DNA of 64,000 nucleotides from Metellina segmentata (lineage: Eukaryota; Arthropoda; Arachnida; Araneae; Tetragnathidae): positions 98,769,441 through 98,833,440 of the forward strand of contig OX375874.1 of NCBI GenBank assembly GCA_947359465.1. Reading direction: 5' to 3'. Positions within the stretch are counted from its first letter, which is position 1. Every line of letters begins with the position of its first letter. A program made the translations under genes and the position numbers. A model generated the notes under the pieces. It was not told where the DNA came from. It searched no databases and worked only from the letters and a program-made list of their open reading frames with translations. Positions 47,897 to 59,453 of the stretch are shown here, one piece after another.

Positions 47897-49473
47897 CAGT
47901 GTGTATCGAAAAGATAGGTCCACCCGCATTTTTCAAAATTTCGACTCTTAATTTAGAATAATAAACACTATTTTGGTGGAAATAATTATACAATAATCGT
48001 TAGAACTATTTAGGAAGCAATTTGTTAAAAATAAATAATTCATTTTTATTTTACGCAATTTTTTATTTTGAGATCGTTTTGAAAAGATAGGTCCACCTTT
48101 ATAAATCTTTTCACCAAAACGTTTTTATTTCCACAAAATTTGCATAAATATCACAGTTTAGTCTTACTGCGGGATTACGCTGGCTGCTGTGGAGGTATTT
48201 AAACATATTTGAACATCACGTTGCAATCAAATGAAATGGGTCGTCGTTGCAGTCTTTCGCTGATTGAGCAAGGGAAAATTGATGCTTTAAAGAAGTGTGG
48301 AAAATAGAATAGAGACATCGCTAAACTTTTAAACATATCGCATTATGTTGTAAACAATTTTGTGCGACTTGGAAATACTTATGGCACTAAAAAATCATCT
48401 GGGCGGCCATCAAGAGTGACACTTTGACAAAGAATGAGTATCGTAAAGGATTTAAAATGTGAAAATACGAGCTTATCCAATTTGGCCAGGCAACAAAACC
48501 CTCCAATATCAAAATCTACGGTCCATAGAGTGGTAAAGAAGTTCGGCAATTTAGTTTACTGGAAGAGGAAAGCGGCTCCGAAATTAACTAAAGAGCATAA
48601 AAAAAAGCGATTGAAATTTGCACAGGAAGTAATGTCCTGGAAAGAAGACTGTCGTCGAGTGATATTCAGTGATGAAAAAAAATTCAACCTGGATGGTCCA
48701 GATGGCTGGCAGTATTACTGGCAGTATTACTGGCACGACCTGCGTAACGATAGAGAGATATTCTTGAAGGGGCAAGCTGGCGGTGGTTCCGTTATGGTAT
48801 GGGCCGGATTCGGACGTGCAGGAAAAACTGATATAGCATTTGTAGACAATCGTTTGAATGCTGCAGCCTACCAACAGCTACTTGAACGATATTTTCTTCC
48901 ACAATCAGAGCACATTGGAGGCCCGTTCTTTATGTTCCAACAGGACAATGCTCCTGAGCATACTGCAAAAGTCCACTATTGAATGGTTTCTGGATAATCG
49001 TGTACATATTATCGATTGGCCACCTTGAAGCCCCGACCTGAATCCGGTAGAAAACATGTGGGCCATACTCGCAAGAGCAGTGTATGCAGGCGGAAGGCAA
49101 TACAACTGTACTACATACTTAAAAAACGATATTTGCTCCGAATGGGCAAAAATCGAGACAAACTCTTTACAAAAACTTGTAGAAACTATGCCGAATAGAA
49201 TTTATGAGCTCATTCTGAAAAACGGTGAAAAATTTCATATTAGTTGAACACTAATTCGATGTTTGGTTCAGTGGACCTATCTTTACGAAACAGCTGTTTC
49301 ACATAATTTTTGTCTTCCGTATAATTCCTATGATTTGGAAATTTATTTATTTATAATTTTTTCATTCTATGAACTAACGTTGTTTATAAAATAGTACTTT
49401 GTACACAATAAAACTTTTTTTACCAACATAACTTTCGATTTTACTAGTGGACCTATCATTTCGATACACACTG
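47897..49473 (+). mobile_element. Tc1-like transposon, 1577 bp
   Basis: Inverted termini CAGTGTGTATCGAAAAGATA (left) and CAGTGTGTATCGAAATGATA (right, complementary strand), followed inward by GGTCCAC on both sides. TA flanks at 47895-47896 and 49474-49475. It lies only 35 bp from the BEL 3' LTR. One transposase pseudogene occupies 48236-49247. The TIRs are nearly perfect, so the insertion is not old. Confidence 0.93.
48236..49247 (+). pseudogene. Tc1-like (DD34E) transposase pseudogene
   Basis: ATG 48236 begins MGRRCSLSLIEQGKIDALKK, the paired-like DNA-binding domain. In-frame stops at 48305-48307 and 48425-48427 break it. The frame 48434-48982 carries RKAAPKLTKEHKKKRLKFAQ, IFSDEKKFNLDGPDGW (first Asp) and FQQDNAPEHTA (second Asp). 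One extra A near 48968 shifts the frame. The tail reads STIEWFLDNRVHIIDWPP, a TGA, then SPDLNPVENMW (catalytic Glu) and ends FHIS. Spacing between the last two catalytic residues fits DD34E. A 12-bp tandem duplication (TGGCAGTATTAC, 48707-48730) adds four residues. Confidence 0.9.
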
Positions 49474-49562
49474 TACAACAATGTTTAATATTTTTACAAA
49501 AAGTCGTCAGAGAAAAACCATTTTTTATAAGTGCAGATTAAAACAATACAAAACGCAACATA

Positions 49563-49816
49563 CAGCACCCCGGCAATAAAAGTGACACAACTCAAAATTG
49601 CAAAATTTGAGGAACATCAACTTAAAGGTTGCTATAAAACTTATATTGAAATAGTATAAGCTTCTTTTAAATTTTAGGTAAGTATGGTAGTAACTTCTAT
49701 TATATTCTATAGAATAGTAATATAACACTCTGGGGCACCTCACACATATTTTTCATTGACATAACATGAACATTTTTATTTTTTTGACTTGTGTCACTTT
49801 TTTTGCCGGGGTGCGA
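49563..49816. mobile_element. TA-flanked MITE, 254 bp
   Basis: Inverted termini CACCCCGGCAATAAAAGTGA and CACCCCGGCAAAAAAAGTGA extend ~30 bp (next CACAACTC/CACAAGTC). TA at 49561-49562 and 49817-49818 brackets it, with CAG at the left tip as in Tc1/mariner elements. No coding capacity. Confidence 0.82.
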
Positions 49817-49992
49817 TATGCTTAAAGATATCACATTGAGGGCATGAAAATGATTTGTCTCGTAAAGTCCTTTCGACTCTAATGTTTGTCTTGGAGAACT
49901 GTTTGATTAGCATCTGTTTTGAAGAGGATCGGTTATGTACCGTCTTCAGGTTAAGCACAGTGCTTATATATTTTTAACAACAGATCTTAACC

Positions 49993-51560
49993 TGAAAATA
50001 AAAGAATGATCAGAACAGAGCTTATCTTTAAAGCGTTCCACTTAATCATCAGCTCCCTTCAGCTCAGTCACTTCATCTAGTACTGTTGTCGCAAAATCTT
50101 GAAACAATCGAATGACAGCTCCTTACGGGTAATGACAGAAACGACTTTATATCAACAGTGATGTTCTCAGACACATAAGCTCACTGTCTTGAATATTTTA
50201 CCATTATTCTTTGTGTTCATATTGACAGAGACACAACAACTGCCGACAACAAATACGTCGCATAAAATTCCAACCAGTCTTTGAATGGGAACAAAGTGTC
50301 TTCACACCTAAATAAATGCCCTGCAGAAATTTTGGACCATAGTAGGGTCCATTGTAGTACAGATGTACGACGATAGTGGGAAAAGTTTTTATGTGTTCAG
50401 AAGAAAAGAACTTTTCAATCATTTGTTCAAAGTACTGCTGTATTTTTGAGCAATCATCTCTTCAGATGCAATTGTCTAGCTTTAGCAGTTCCTTGTTGAA
50501 TTTTATGCTCAACGGTATTAGATCTAGTAATAAATACGAACAGAGCCTACCTTTCAAGTACTCAACTTCCTCGACAATCCCCTCGAGCTAAGTCATTTTC
50601 TGTAGTGTTGTGAGAAAATCTTAAAACATTCCAACAACATCCAAAACTTACGGGAAACTGCACAAACCACTATAGATCGAATGTAAAGTTTTCACACTTA
50701 AGTTCACTGTCTTGAATACTTTATATGCATTGTTTATGTTCATATTGGTAAAGACACAATAACTGCTGACAATGCACTCTTCGAAAAACGTATCGAGAGA
50801 TGAATTTCAACCAGTCTTTAAATGGAATTTAAATGTTTTTACACGGGTATATGTATCATGCTGTGGAGTATAGGAGTATAGCAAACCGTATGAAGCACAC
50901 AGGTTTTTGCATGTATGGTTGTCCAGATGTACAACTGTATTGTCTGAAATGTTGACATAAAGTCATAATCGAACACGATTTTTAAATCATTGATTTTTAA
51001 AAACAAACGTTGTATTCGCTTGAAAAAATGAAATTAAGGCCTTAAGAACGATTTTTTGAAAATTCCTGTTAACGCTAACGTTTATACTGAAGTGGGTTTA
51101 CTGTCAGAATGGTTCATCAGTTTACAAAATTTATTATTTAAGTACTTAAAAAAAGCATGCGCATCACTATTAACAGTTTGTATGTTTTCTGTTATTTTGA
51201 GAATGGACGTCTATGGACCTTGTTTTCTTTTAGCAATACCTTGTTGAATTTTATGTACAATGGGTTTAGGACTAAAAATATAAGAATTATAAGAACAGAG
51301 CCTAAATTTCAAGTGCTCCATTTCACCGCCAGTACTCACGAGTAAAGTACGTGCTCTGGCATTGTGGGAAAATCTTGAAAATCCAATAACATATACTTAA
51401 GGGAAGTTGTACAAATCACTTTATATAAAATGTAAGTTTCTCACGCTATTCACTGTATTGAATACTTTATCAGCATCATTTATGTTCATATTGGTAGAGA
51501 CACAATAGCTACTTACAACCCGCAAACTCAGTTTGTATTATCAGAATGGTTCATCATTTA
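49993..51560 (-). repeat. Exon-like repeat units, copies 2 to 4
   Basis: Three diverged units of the family at 41380-42026. The exon-like segment lies near 50030-50110, 50548-50640 and 51300-51385, with EVEYLK and EMEHLK endings against EVEHLK in copy 1. The GTAGGC splice-like sequence survives only in the 50548 copy. Shared flanking words: CACTGTCTTGAATA (50185, 50709; CACTGTATTGAATA at 51450), TTCATATTGACAGAGACACA / TTCATATTGGTAAAGACACA / TTCATATTGGTAGAGACACA. All copies carry frame breaks. No extended gene could be assembled. Confidence 0.55.
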
Positions 51561-52026
51561 ATGTTAAAATTACAATCGCAGTAAAAAAACGAACCCACTC
51601 TGTTCATTCGAGAAATCTTAACAGTAAAAAAAATTCAAAGATGGCGCTTGACAGAAACTAACGGCTTCTAAAAATTCAAATTCTAAAGATTCAAATTCAT
51701 AAAATTTGCATGAGGGCCGTCTTTATATTAAATTAAACACCAACTTCATAATTTCCAATGTACACCCCTATTTCGACAGACAATTTCGAATCTATATCAA
51801 AATTTAACTTCGTACACCAAATTTATTTTCATTAAGTCTTAACGGTTTGAAGCTATAAGTACAGAAAGATAGGATCTCTTAATACTAAATCAGTTTCTTA
51901 GAATTTTATGGATATCTTCCTATGTAATATTTCTATAGCGCTGATATTTTATACCATGTTTACTGTTTTACTACCCCAAAAAAAATCTACTTAATATGTC
52001 ATTTTAAAATAGTTCTTGGCATGCAA

Positions 52027-52871
52027 TCTATATATATAAAACACTAACGTACGTGGACCCGAAATCTACGTTATTTGTTTATCGTCGAATGGCAACAATC
52101 AACGTAAATAAAATAACCCAGATATTTTGAATTGTTGCCCTTTTTAAATAGCCGAGGTCAATTTCTCTGCAAAATAAGGAATTGAATTGTAATAGTATTT
52201 ATGTTTGAACTTACTTTTTATTTTTTCCTTTGATGTAAAAGTAATTTAAACGTAAATTTGCTACCCGGTATCTGGCCACGTCAGAATTAATGTTTACTTT
52301 TTAAATTTGATTTAGAATTCCGTGTTTGGGTATTTGAGTTGACTGCGAGATGTTGCGGACATATTTGAGGATTCCCAAGTATTATAAATATGTGTTCTTT
52401 TTGTTAATAAATCATTATTGTCTTTGTCAATATCGTTGAAAAATCTTTTGTCGCATTATTCTATTTCACAATATATTCAGAAAGTCGAAATTCCACACGT
52501 TTGAATAGATACGTACGTGGTTTTTTTTTTTCTTCAGAATTTTGCATATTTTCAAGGATTGGAATTTTATTTTTGTTTCCATTATGTGTTCCGGTGTATT
52601 ACCTATTGCAGAAATATTATTTAGGAGTTAGATTTTAATGATATGTCTATTTCCTGAAAAATATCACTAGACATGAGTAATTTTGTAGCGGTATATGTAT
52701 TTTTCGAACAACTTTCCTTAAGTATTTGATTGAATACGCAATGCTTTAAAGAATTGTTTCATAAAAATAAATAAAGTATACAAATCGAAACATGTTTAAT
52801 TACGGTGTGTAAAAAAGTTTCAAAAAGCACTATTACACACCGCCGAGCGCTAGCCGGCGCAGCCCGGCTAG
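52027..52871 (+). mobile_element. Non-autonomous Helitron, 845 bp
   Basis: Begins TCTATATATATAAAACACTA after A and ends CCGGCTAG followed by T. The 3' hairpin CTAGCCGG/CCGGCTAG (52849-52871) closes the element. The 5' end shares ACGTGG, ACGTTATTTGTT and GGCAACA with the Helitron at 485. No Rep/helicase gene. Confidence 0.88.
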
Positions 52872-53356
52872 TAATAATTATTAAATTAATCTTTGAAATA
52901 ATTATGTATTGAAACTTTATTGATTGTGATGGAAATCGATTTAAGAACATCTAATATGGCCATGTTAAATTTCAGTTTTTTGCGATATTTAATTTTTGCG
53001 CTACATTAAATTTTCCTCATTATTGTGATTTTAGGAGCCAAGGAAAGTTTCATAAAAGTCTAAAAAACCATGGATAGTACTTTCTCGTATCGTTTGAATT
53101 TGCTTATTTATTAAAATAATGTAATTCTCAAATCGGTTGCACCTGCGCAATAAATGTAATAACTCGGATCGCTGAAAATGGGCTTGAAATAGTGCTCAAA
53201 TTTGAAATTTGGATAGTTATAAAACTACAGTTAATCTAGATCTACAAGTAGAGACTTTTTATTTCGAGATGATCTATCAAATTTGCACAAACTTTAATAT
53301 ATAACATCTTGGGATATAAAGGTATTAACGTCATAAAATTTCATATTTAGACTAAT

Positions 53357-53551
53357 TTAACGATGATGTCTCCATTCGAAATTTTGTTGCTTGTTCAATT
53401 TTTGATATGCTGAAGCCCTCTTATGCAATTTATTTATTTTTAATTTGTAGAGGGCGTTATTCTCTAATGAATGATATGTTTTAATTTGCTCTAGTATGAA
53501 GGATTCGTGAAATAAAGGAGGTGGTACGAGGTTTTTTCCGCGACTGTACAT
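53357..53551 (-). CDS. Short ORF conserved with 3936-4139
   Basis: 64 codons from ATG: MYSRGKNLVPPPLFHESFIL, then EQIKTYHSLENNALYKLKIN, KLHKRASAYQKL and a basic tail. It aligns with the plus-strand ORF at 3963-4125 of the other copy. There is no recognisable domain, and the protein is lysine-rich at the C-terminus. It may be the remaining coding segment of an unidentified element. Evidence for translation is only the parallel frame. Confidence 0.4.
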   Translation of the reverse strand: MYSRGKNLVPPPLFHESFILEQIKTYHSLENNALYKLKINKLHKRASAYQKLNKQQNFEWRHHR

Positions 53552-53590
53552 AAGTTGTAACGTTCTCGATTGACTGAAGAAATAAACGCG

Positions 53591-55113
53591 TTGTCCTTCA
53601 AAATCTCTTTAATATGAAAACAATAATTAAATATCTAAACACAAAATAATCCAACACATTTTCTTTATAATATATAGATTTGATTATTTACGTCAAGCTA
53701 GCCTCTAGAAGGTGTTAATACCAAGACAGATCATTCTGCTATTTCTATTAAAAAACTTGCTATAAGAATTATTGAAAGATAAATTTCTTTGTGTGAATAA
53801 TATCTTTCTTGTATGTAATTTTTCTCTTACAAACACTCAATCTAATTTTTACTTCAATTACAATTACTGTGAACATCTAATATAATTTTTACTTCGAGTA
53901 AAAATTAGATTAGATTTCTCCAACTGTAGCCTACGGTAAGAAATTTCTTTTAAAAATGCATAAATATTATTTCTAATTTAATTAAACCATGTGGAATAAA
54001 TACGTTTCCATACTTTATGTTTAAATTGTTTTATTCTCAATATAAATAAACGATCTTAAAAGAAGGTCATAGCTATCTGCTTAATAGCTACAATTAGATA
54101 ACAAATTCTGATGTACGAGTGTTGAAATACGTTTTTTCTTTTTCACCGTGATGTAAAATATAGTCCATTGCGACTCATGCCACTTTGTAAGTAATTGCTT
54201 AGAGTTGGATCTTTCAAATTGAGTTAGCGTACAATTACATTTATATATAGTTAACCTTCTTTACTATAGAATTTTATCAAAGTTGCAGTAATATGTAACA
54301 AGCAGTACGTGATATGGAAGTTAAACATAAAATGAAATGCGATGAAATATTATATGGTTTTTTGTGGTAAAAATGATTTAAAGCTTATAACCTGCAGATA
54401 AATATTCTTAGTTTTGTACTAACCAATAACTGGTCACTATGCAGTTTGTATATCCCACCCTTTGGTCTGTTATCTGGCATTCGAAACTCATGGTCAAAAT
54501 GTCGCATTCTTATGTCTGAATAAATTAGATCCTTAACGGCACTGCATATCCTGACATATAACTGTCTATCTATCGGATTTTCCCGGCTTTTTTACTCAAA
54601 AGATATTTTTATGATTTTTCATCAGGGAGAAAATTTTCAAGGCAAATATTTTGAAATTTCTTTGCCCAACATTGTCAACAGCGAAAGAAAATCACTATCA
54701 GTGGCTGCTAGATTATAGTGACAACTTTGTTTAACACTAAATTGTAATACACATACTGTGCCTCAGACACTCAAGGTAAGTTTAAATATTCATATTTGCA
54801 TATCCGTCGGCTTAAAAAAAGAAGACAGTATCTTGCAAACCGAATGTTTTAATGTACAGATATTTAAGGAAAGTAGATTTCAGTTAAACAAAAATAAGAA
54901 TTATAATAATTTTGCTAGTGTTGAGTATCTTTTCAACAGATTATAGTATGATAACACATTTCTCATCATGGAAATAAGCATGTACTGTCTTCGAAAAAAA
55001 TTTCAGTTCATTATTTTGTTCTCTAAATCCACGATTTATTTTATTCTATTTACTTAAAATATATCCAAATCAATTTTTCCAAGTTTAAATTGGTGGCAAG
55101 AATTTTACAGCAC
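53591..55113. other. Gene-free AT-rich stretch
   Basis: A short inverted/direct repeat of TAATTTTTACTTC occurs at 53830-53910. Nothing else recognised. Confidence 0.5.
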
Positions 55114-55116
55114 TAA

Positions 55117-55820
55117 GGCTAGGCCTCCACTTGCGATTTCTGGTCGCGAAATTTTTCAGTAGCAAAGATAAAACTCATTGTTTTAAATACAAGAGCACAA
55201 ACTTGCGACTAAAAAGTTGCAACCGGTCCTATTTTCGCTGCAACGTGACTGTCGCTTTACCCAATGAATCACACAGACAGGCATGGACATGCACCCGCTT
55301 GCGATAGTTAAGTCGCAGTTCTGAAGGAGTCCTGTTCTGATCTCTGTTTAAAACACTACAAATACTTATCTCAAATATCTAACAACAAATCTACCTTGGT
55401 GAATATTAATAGTAATTGATATAGTTACTTATTAAAAAAATTGAAAAGAAGAAGAATTTCAAGAAATTGAAGATTATTATTGATGGCCCAATGGTTCCCA
55501 ATAATTCATCAAAACTACTTTTTGTCATTCGGTAATTTTGGAAACACTTTGCAGGGCGTTCAAATAAATCTTCAAATAACTTGCAAAACTTCTCTTTCAA
55601 TAATCTTTGACTTGTTATTGGATATACCCAATAACGATGCTTCCTCCGTTTACTTCTCTCCCGAAGCAAAAGAGCAATGGCCCTAGTAATTTCAATGACT
55701 TCCATTGGAAAACTGTTCTTATTCAACGTTTTATCTATCTTAGTGTGTGCACCTTGTAGATTTTCTACTGTAGCGATTTCTTGGTCACCGCGACTAGAAA
55801 TTGCAAGTAGAGGCCTAGCC
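55117..55820 (-). mobile_element. PIF/Harbinger remnant, 704 bp
   Basis: Inverted termini GGCTAGGCCTCCACTTGCGA and GGCTAGGCCTCTACTTGCAA, continuing TTTCT.GTCGCG on both sides, are flanked by TAA at 55114-55116 and 55821-55823. The TAA target duplication and terminal sequence fit PIF/Harbinger. The interior keeps only the N-terminal piece of a transposase, so the copy is an internal-deletion derivative. Confidence 0.9.
55478..55726 (-). pseudogene. Harbinger transposase N-terminal fragment
   Basis: ATG at 55726 (minus). The frame reads RERSKRRKHRYWVYPITSQR, LLKEKFCKLFEDLFERPAK, CFQNYRMTKSSFDELLGTIG, PSI, which is the typical start of Harbinger (HARBI1-like) transposases. After PSI the similarity ends and the frame runs into AT-rich sequence up to 55406. 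All catalytic DDE residues are missing. It could at most make a short DNA-binding-free peptide. Confidence 0.8.
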
Positions 55821-55823
55821 TAA

Positions 55824-57379
55824 AGAACATGACTACGTTTCCTTTCTTCAATTGCTATTGCAAAACCCTATCTGGCGCAACTGTCGTTAATTTGGCGCTT
55901 CTAATTTTTTTTGCCTAAAAATTGTTTTACGTAATTTACTACACAGTGATACGTCGAATCCCTCTAGAAAATTAATACGAATTTAAAATGACTGTCTATA
56001 TGCGTCCTTCTCCTAGCCCTGTTTACAACTGTTTAAGTTCAAAAGAATTATATCTCCATTAGTATTCAAGATAGAAGTTTCTGTTTGTACAAAAATCCTC
56101 TGGATTTTATGTTTTGGAGTTTTAGCAGAAATGTATATATAAGAATGTACTTGCGGAGCTTCTAACCTTTTGAGCAATGAACACCCATATATCCCTTCTG
56201 CAATCTTCCCTGTATGCTTTCCAGCCACGTTGTACCTTCTTAACCAATAGAATAGTTTTATGAATAGAATATTTTGTCATATGTATTACGGAAAAAAGAA
56301 AATAATGAATTCCTAATTGATATAAAACAGTTGATTATGAATGGCATAGTCATCAAAACTGTAATGGACTCCATTTAAAAAGAACCCTGATATGTTTCAC
56401 GAGAGAGCATTCTAGTTGCGGAAGTAAAATCTTCATTTTTCGCCTGGTTTGTTTACATCAAAAAGCCACTTTCAAAATATTAAGGATTCATAATTTTTAA
56501 TTTCTACTGGAGACATGCTGAAATCATATTCGCAAAACGAGCTCCTTGATGCCGTGTTCAGAGAGCATATAGTAAACACGTATCACAGCAGGTACACTAA
56601 CACATCACCTGCATTTAGCTTAACAAAAAATACATCTCACAGGAATCTTTAAAACCAGCTATACTGACGTAAGGTTCACAACTTTTACAACACTAGCATC
56701 GAATTTACTTTCGCTTACACTCCAGAGAGAAAGAGACGCAAAATACCTCATCTCCGATTCCAGAGCCCGGGAAATTCTTTTGCGTCAAAGTGGAGGAGTT
56801 CTCCTTATTATCTATTGGTTCCTGCCACGCAAATAATTGACAGGAGAGACAGGCGGAGCAAGAAAATAGGTGACGTCACACTCAACGAGTCAACTGGAGT
56901 GAAATCACCGGCCTGCTCGGATATTACGCGAAAACCTGACAACTCGGAACTAAGACGCTGACATATTGAACAGGTTGGGGTTTTCATTTAGCAAACCTTC
57001 ATGCGGAACTACACCGTTCCCACACTGAGTCACTGTAAGCAAGACCCGTGCTTGAACGGCCATTTTGAACCACCGCTGAAAAGCTTTTGCTTGAGCTGAT
57101 AAGTTTAATGCCACCATTCTTGTATTCTATATGCACTGTCACATATACGAATGCATCTATACTTCTGGCGCTTATGAGACAGTTAGACTCATAATTTTGT
57201 CATGAAACTGTCTGTACATCTTATATTGTTTTTAATTAAACCTCTTAATAATGTGTTATCTTCGTTTCGTAAACCACCCTGTATTCTCCTGTCTCTGATA
57301 CACAAATCTGTTCTAAACTGTCATTAGATCTAGACAAGGGGCCATTTGTATTTCTAACTTCTTTTCCTTTTGCACTTGG
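55824..57379. other. Gene-free stretch with a GC-richer block
   Basis: 56690-57080 is less AT-rich and contains a perfect TGACGTCA (56871-56878). It might be an old regulatory or promoter region, but there is no coding sequence, TATA box in a meaningful place or other support. Confidence 0.35.
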
Positions 57380-57492
57380 AGAAACAGGGTAGTTTTGCCT
57401 CGACGAGGTATCTCGTCAATAGCAAAATTGACAGGATCTTGGACGAGATATCTCGTCGAAATTATTCAGAAGGTTAATAGAAAAACAGATTT
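57380..57492 (-). repeat. Palindromic minisatellite element, shortest copy
   Basis: CAGGGTAGTTTTGCCTCGAC, GACGAGGTATCTCGTC (57401-57416), AATAGCAAAATTGACAGGAT, then GACGAGATATCTCGTC (57444-57459, perfect) and GAAATTATTCAGAAGGTTAA. The two ends are an imperfect inverted pair. Best-preserved palindromes in the window. Confidence 0.8.
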
Positions 57493-57918
57493 GAATTTGA
57501 ATTGTTTTTCTTTTAAGTAAGCTCATGCAAAATGTTGTAATCTTAATATACTCAAGGTAATATACTTAATATACTCTCTTTTTTACTCCCTCCTTTCTTT
57601 TACACAATTGATTGACATTGTCTAGTGTTTGGAGCAGATGGGTCAAATATGGACTTCCACCGTATTGAACCAGTAAGAAAAACACAATATTTGGGAAAAA
57701 ACAGGGTGTTATTAAATTCCACAGACAAACTTGGAGGGGTAATAGTACGCATCAAAATGTACAAAAAATGCAATGGAACATTGGGTCGCAAATAACGTTG
57801 AGTGGGTGAAAATCGCATAAAATGCATCTGCAAAGTTTTCGGGGTAGACACAAAACATGAGTACAGAAAACATTTGTTGGACAGCATAGGTACAGCTTGT
57901 ACAGAAAAAACAAAATTG

Positions 57919-58146
57919 TTACAACAGTTGTTCAAAGTGGCGCTCGCGGACGTCATTGCATAAGGTACAACGACGTAAAAACAACTGGCGGACACGCTCG
58001 AAGATTCCGTGTGTTTCCTGGATTTCTGCTGCAGAGTTCACAATCCTCGCTATCAGATCTTCCGGTGTATCCACTGGTGTCTCATAAACGAGTGATTTTA
58101 GGTGACTCTAGAAGTCCAGGGGGTTAAAGTCCGGCGAGTGAGGAGG
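57919..58146 (-). pseudogene. IS630/Tc1-type transposase C-terminal relic
   Basis: Minus strand from 58146: PPHSPDFNPLDF, a TAG, then SHLKSLVYETPVDTPEDLIA, RIVNSAAEIQETHGIFERVR, QLFLRRCTLCNDVRERHFEQ, LL and TAA at 57921-57919. The SPDxNPxD motif and following helices are those of a Tc1/mariner-superfamily transposase common in arthropods. The N-terminal two thirds are absent; plus-strand Gypsy sequence follows from 58190. Confidence 0.75.
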
Positions 58147-58189
58147 TTAATCAACGGTGCTTTCGCACTCGATATATCTTTCGGGATAC

Positions 58190-58827
58190 GTTGCAGCGAG
58201 GTGAGACACTTTTTGTTCTACCAGAGGCGAAAGGAAACCGTACCCTCCTAGGAGTAGATTTTGCCAGGAAAGCAGGTGTTGTTCTAAATCTTCGTGATAT
58301 ACTTGGTTCTACACTGACAAGCCAAATAAACGTTTCCCATTCGTTGCGAAAACTCAAATCCAATCCTGTGACATTAAAGAAAGCGTTAGACCAGTAAGTC
58401 CGTGTCTCCTTCGTTCCGATGAAGGTGAACAGTTAACAAGATCAGATCATAAGATTAAATACACTGCTGACTCACTATGAAAATAATTTCAGTCCGAGAT
58501 GAGAACAAATACCTTACATCGAACAACGGATCGACACAGGTGATGCTCCTCTAGCTGCTACTGCTCCTTACCAGTTATCCCATGTTAGGAAATAAATTTT
58601 GAAGAAAGAGAATGGTGCACTTCTCTCATCCGTAGCAATAGAATAATGTGACTCTTCCTACGCAGCAACTTTGGTCTTAACACCTAAGCCGAATGGTGAT
58701 TTCCGCCTTTGTATCGATTACAGAAAATTGAGTTCAGTAACTAAGTCTTATCCATACCCTCTTCCACGTATGGATGATCTCTTGCAAAATGCTAAGCAAA
58801 CTGCCTTTATGTCTATCCTAGACTTAA
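58190..58827 (+). pseudogene. Gypsy-type pol relic
   Basis: GETLFVLPEAKGNRTLLGVD (58203 onward) resembles the linker after a Gypsy protease. Around 58515-58580 YIEQRIDTGDAPLAATAPYQ is readable. From 58671 LTPKPNGDFRLCIDYRKLSS, VTKSYPYPLPRMDDLL, QNAKQTAFMSILDLR is the start of a Gypsy reverse transcriptase. Stops and frameshifts separate these. The P-like element begins at 58828, exactly where the next conserved RT block would follow, and the RT does not resume beyond 63278. Confidence 0.8.
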
Positions 58828-59453
58828 GGCGAGGCCGTGCACGAAAGAAGCAAACATGTTTTCCTATCAGGCCAGAAGTTTCGGGGGTTGAGGGTTACTT
58901 GACGTCACAGTCTAAAGCCCACCGATTCCATTAGATAGAAGTTAGATGATCAAGCCTACTTTTAGAGCAGTGTTTGTTGTCACATACATGTGGATTTCTA
59001 TTCATAAATAGTGCGTTGTTCCTTTTTTCGGAATTAAAATTGCGTCAAATTACATCTGGATTATTGGCCTATGAAAGCATGTTTATGTTTTTCTCTTCAT
59101 TTTCATTTATTGTGAACATTCCTTAGTGTTCAGTTGATTTCATTGTAACAGGTGTTGATGATCTTCCTCTGGTGAATACCTTTTCTTTTTGAAGTTTTAA
59201 TTTTAATAGTTATGAATGAACATTGATATCATAATCACATTTTTGGAGATAATTATTTATGCGTGACTGGGCTTTAGGCCTTGAAAAGTTGCATCTCTAA
59301 TGGATACTTTTTGTAGCATTCATCTAATTGTATTAGCATCCTCCTGTGATTGTTCAGTAGTTGATTGTGTCAAGTATAGTTGTTACGATTGTGTACAGTA
59401 GCATACATCTAATTGGAATTTTTTTATAGGCTTTCATTGGATACAATTGTGAG

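Larger units (their letters stand above)
51705..53590 (-). repeat. Dispersed ~1.05-kb element, copy 2 (split by Helitron)
   Basis: Minus-strand counterpart of 3920-4970; see the motifs listed there. After removal of 52027-52871 its length is ~1040 bp. The join falls within the word matching TTATTACATACTAAGAACTA of copy 1, which supports both the homology and the Helitron boundaries. Confidence 0.75.
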
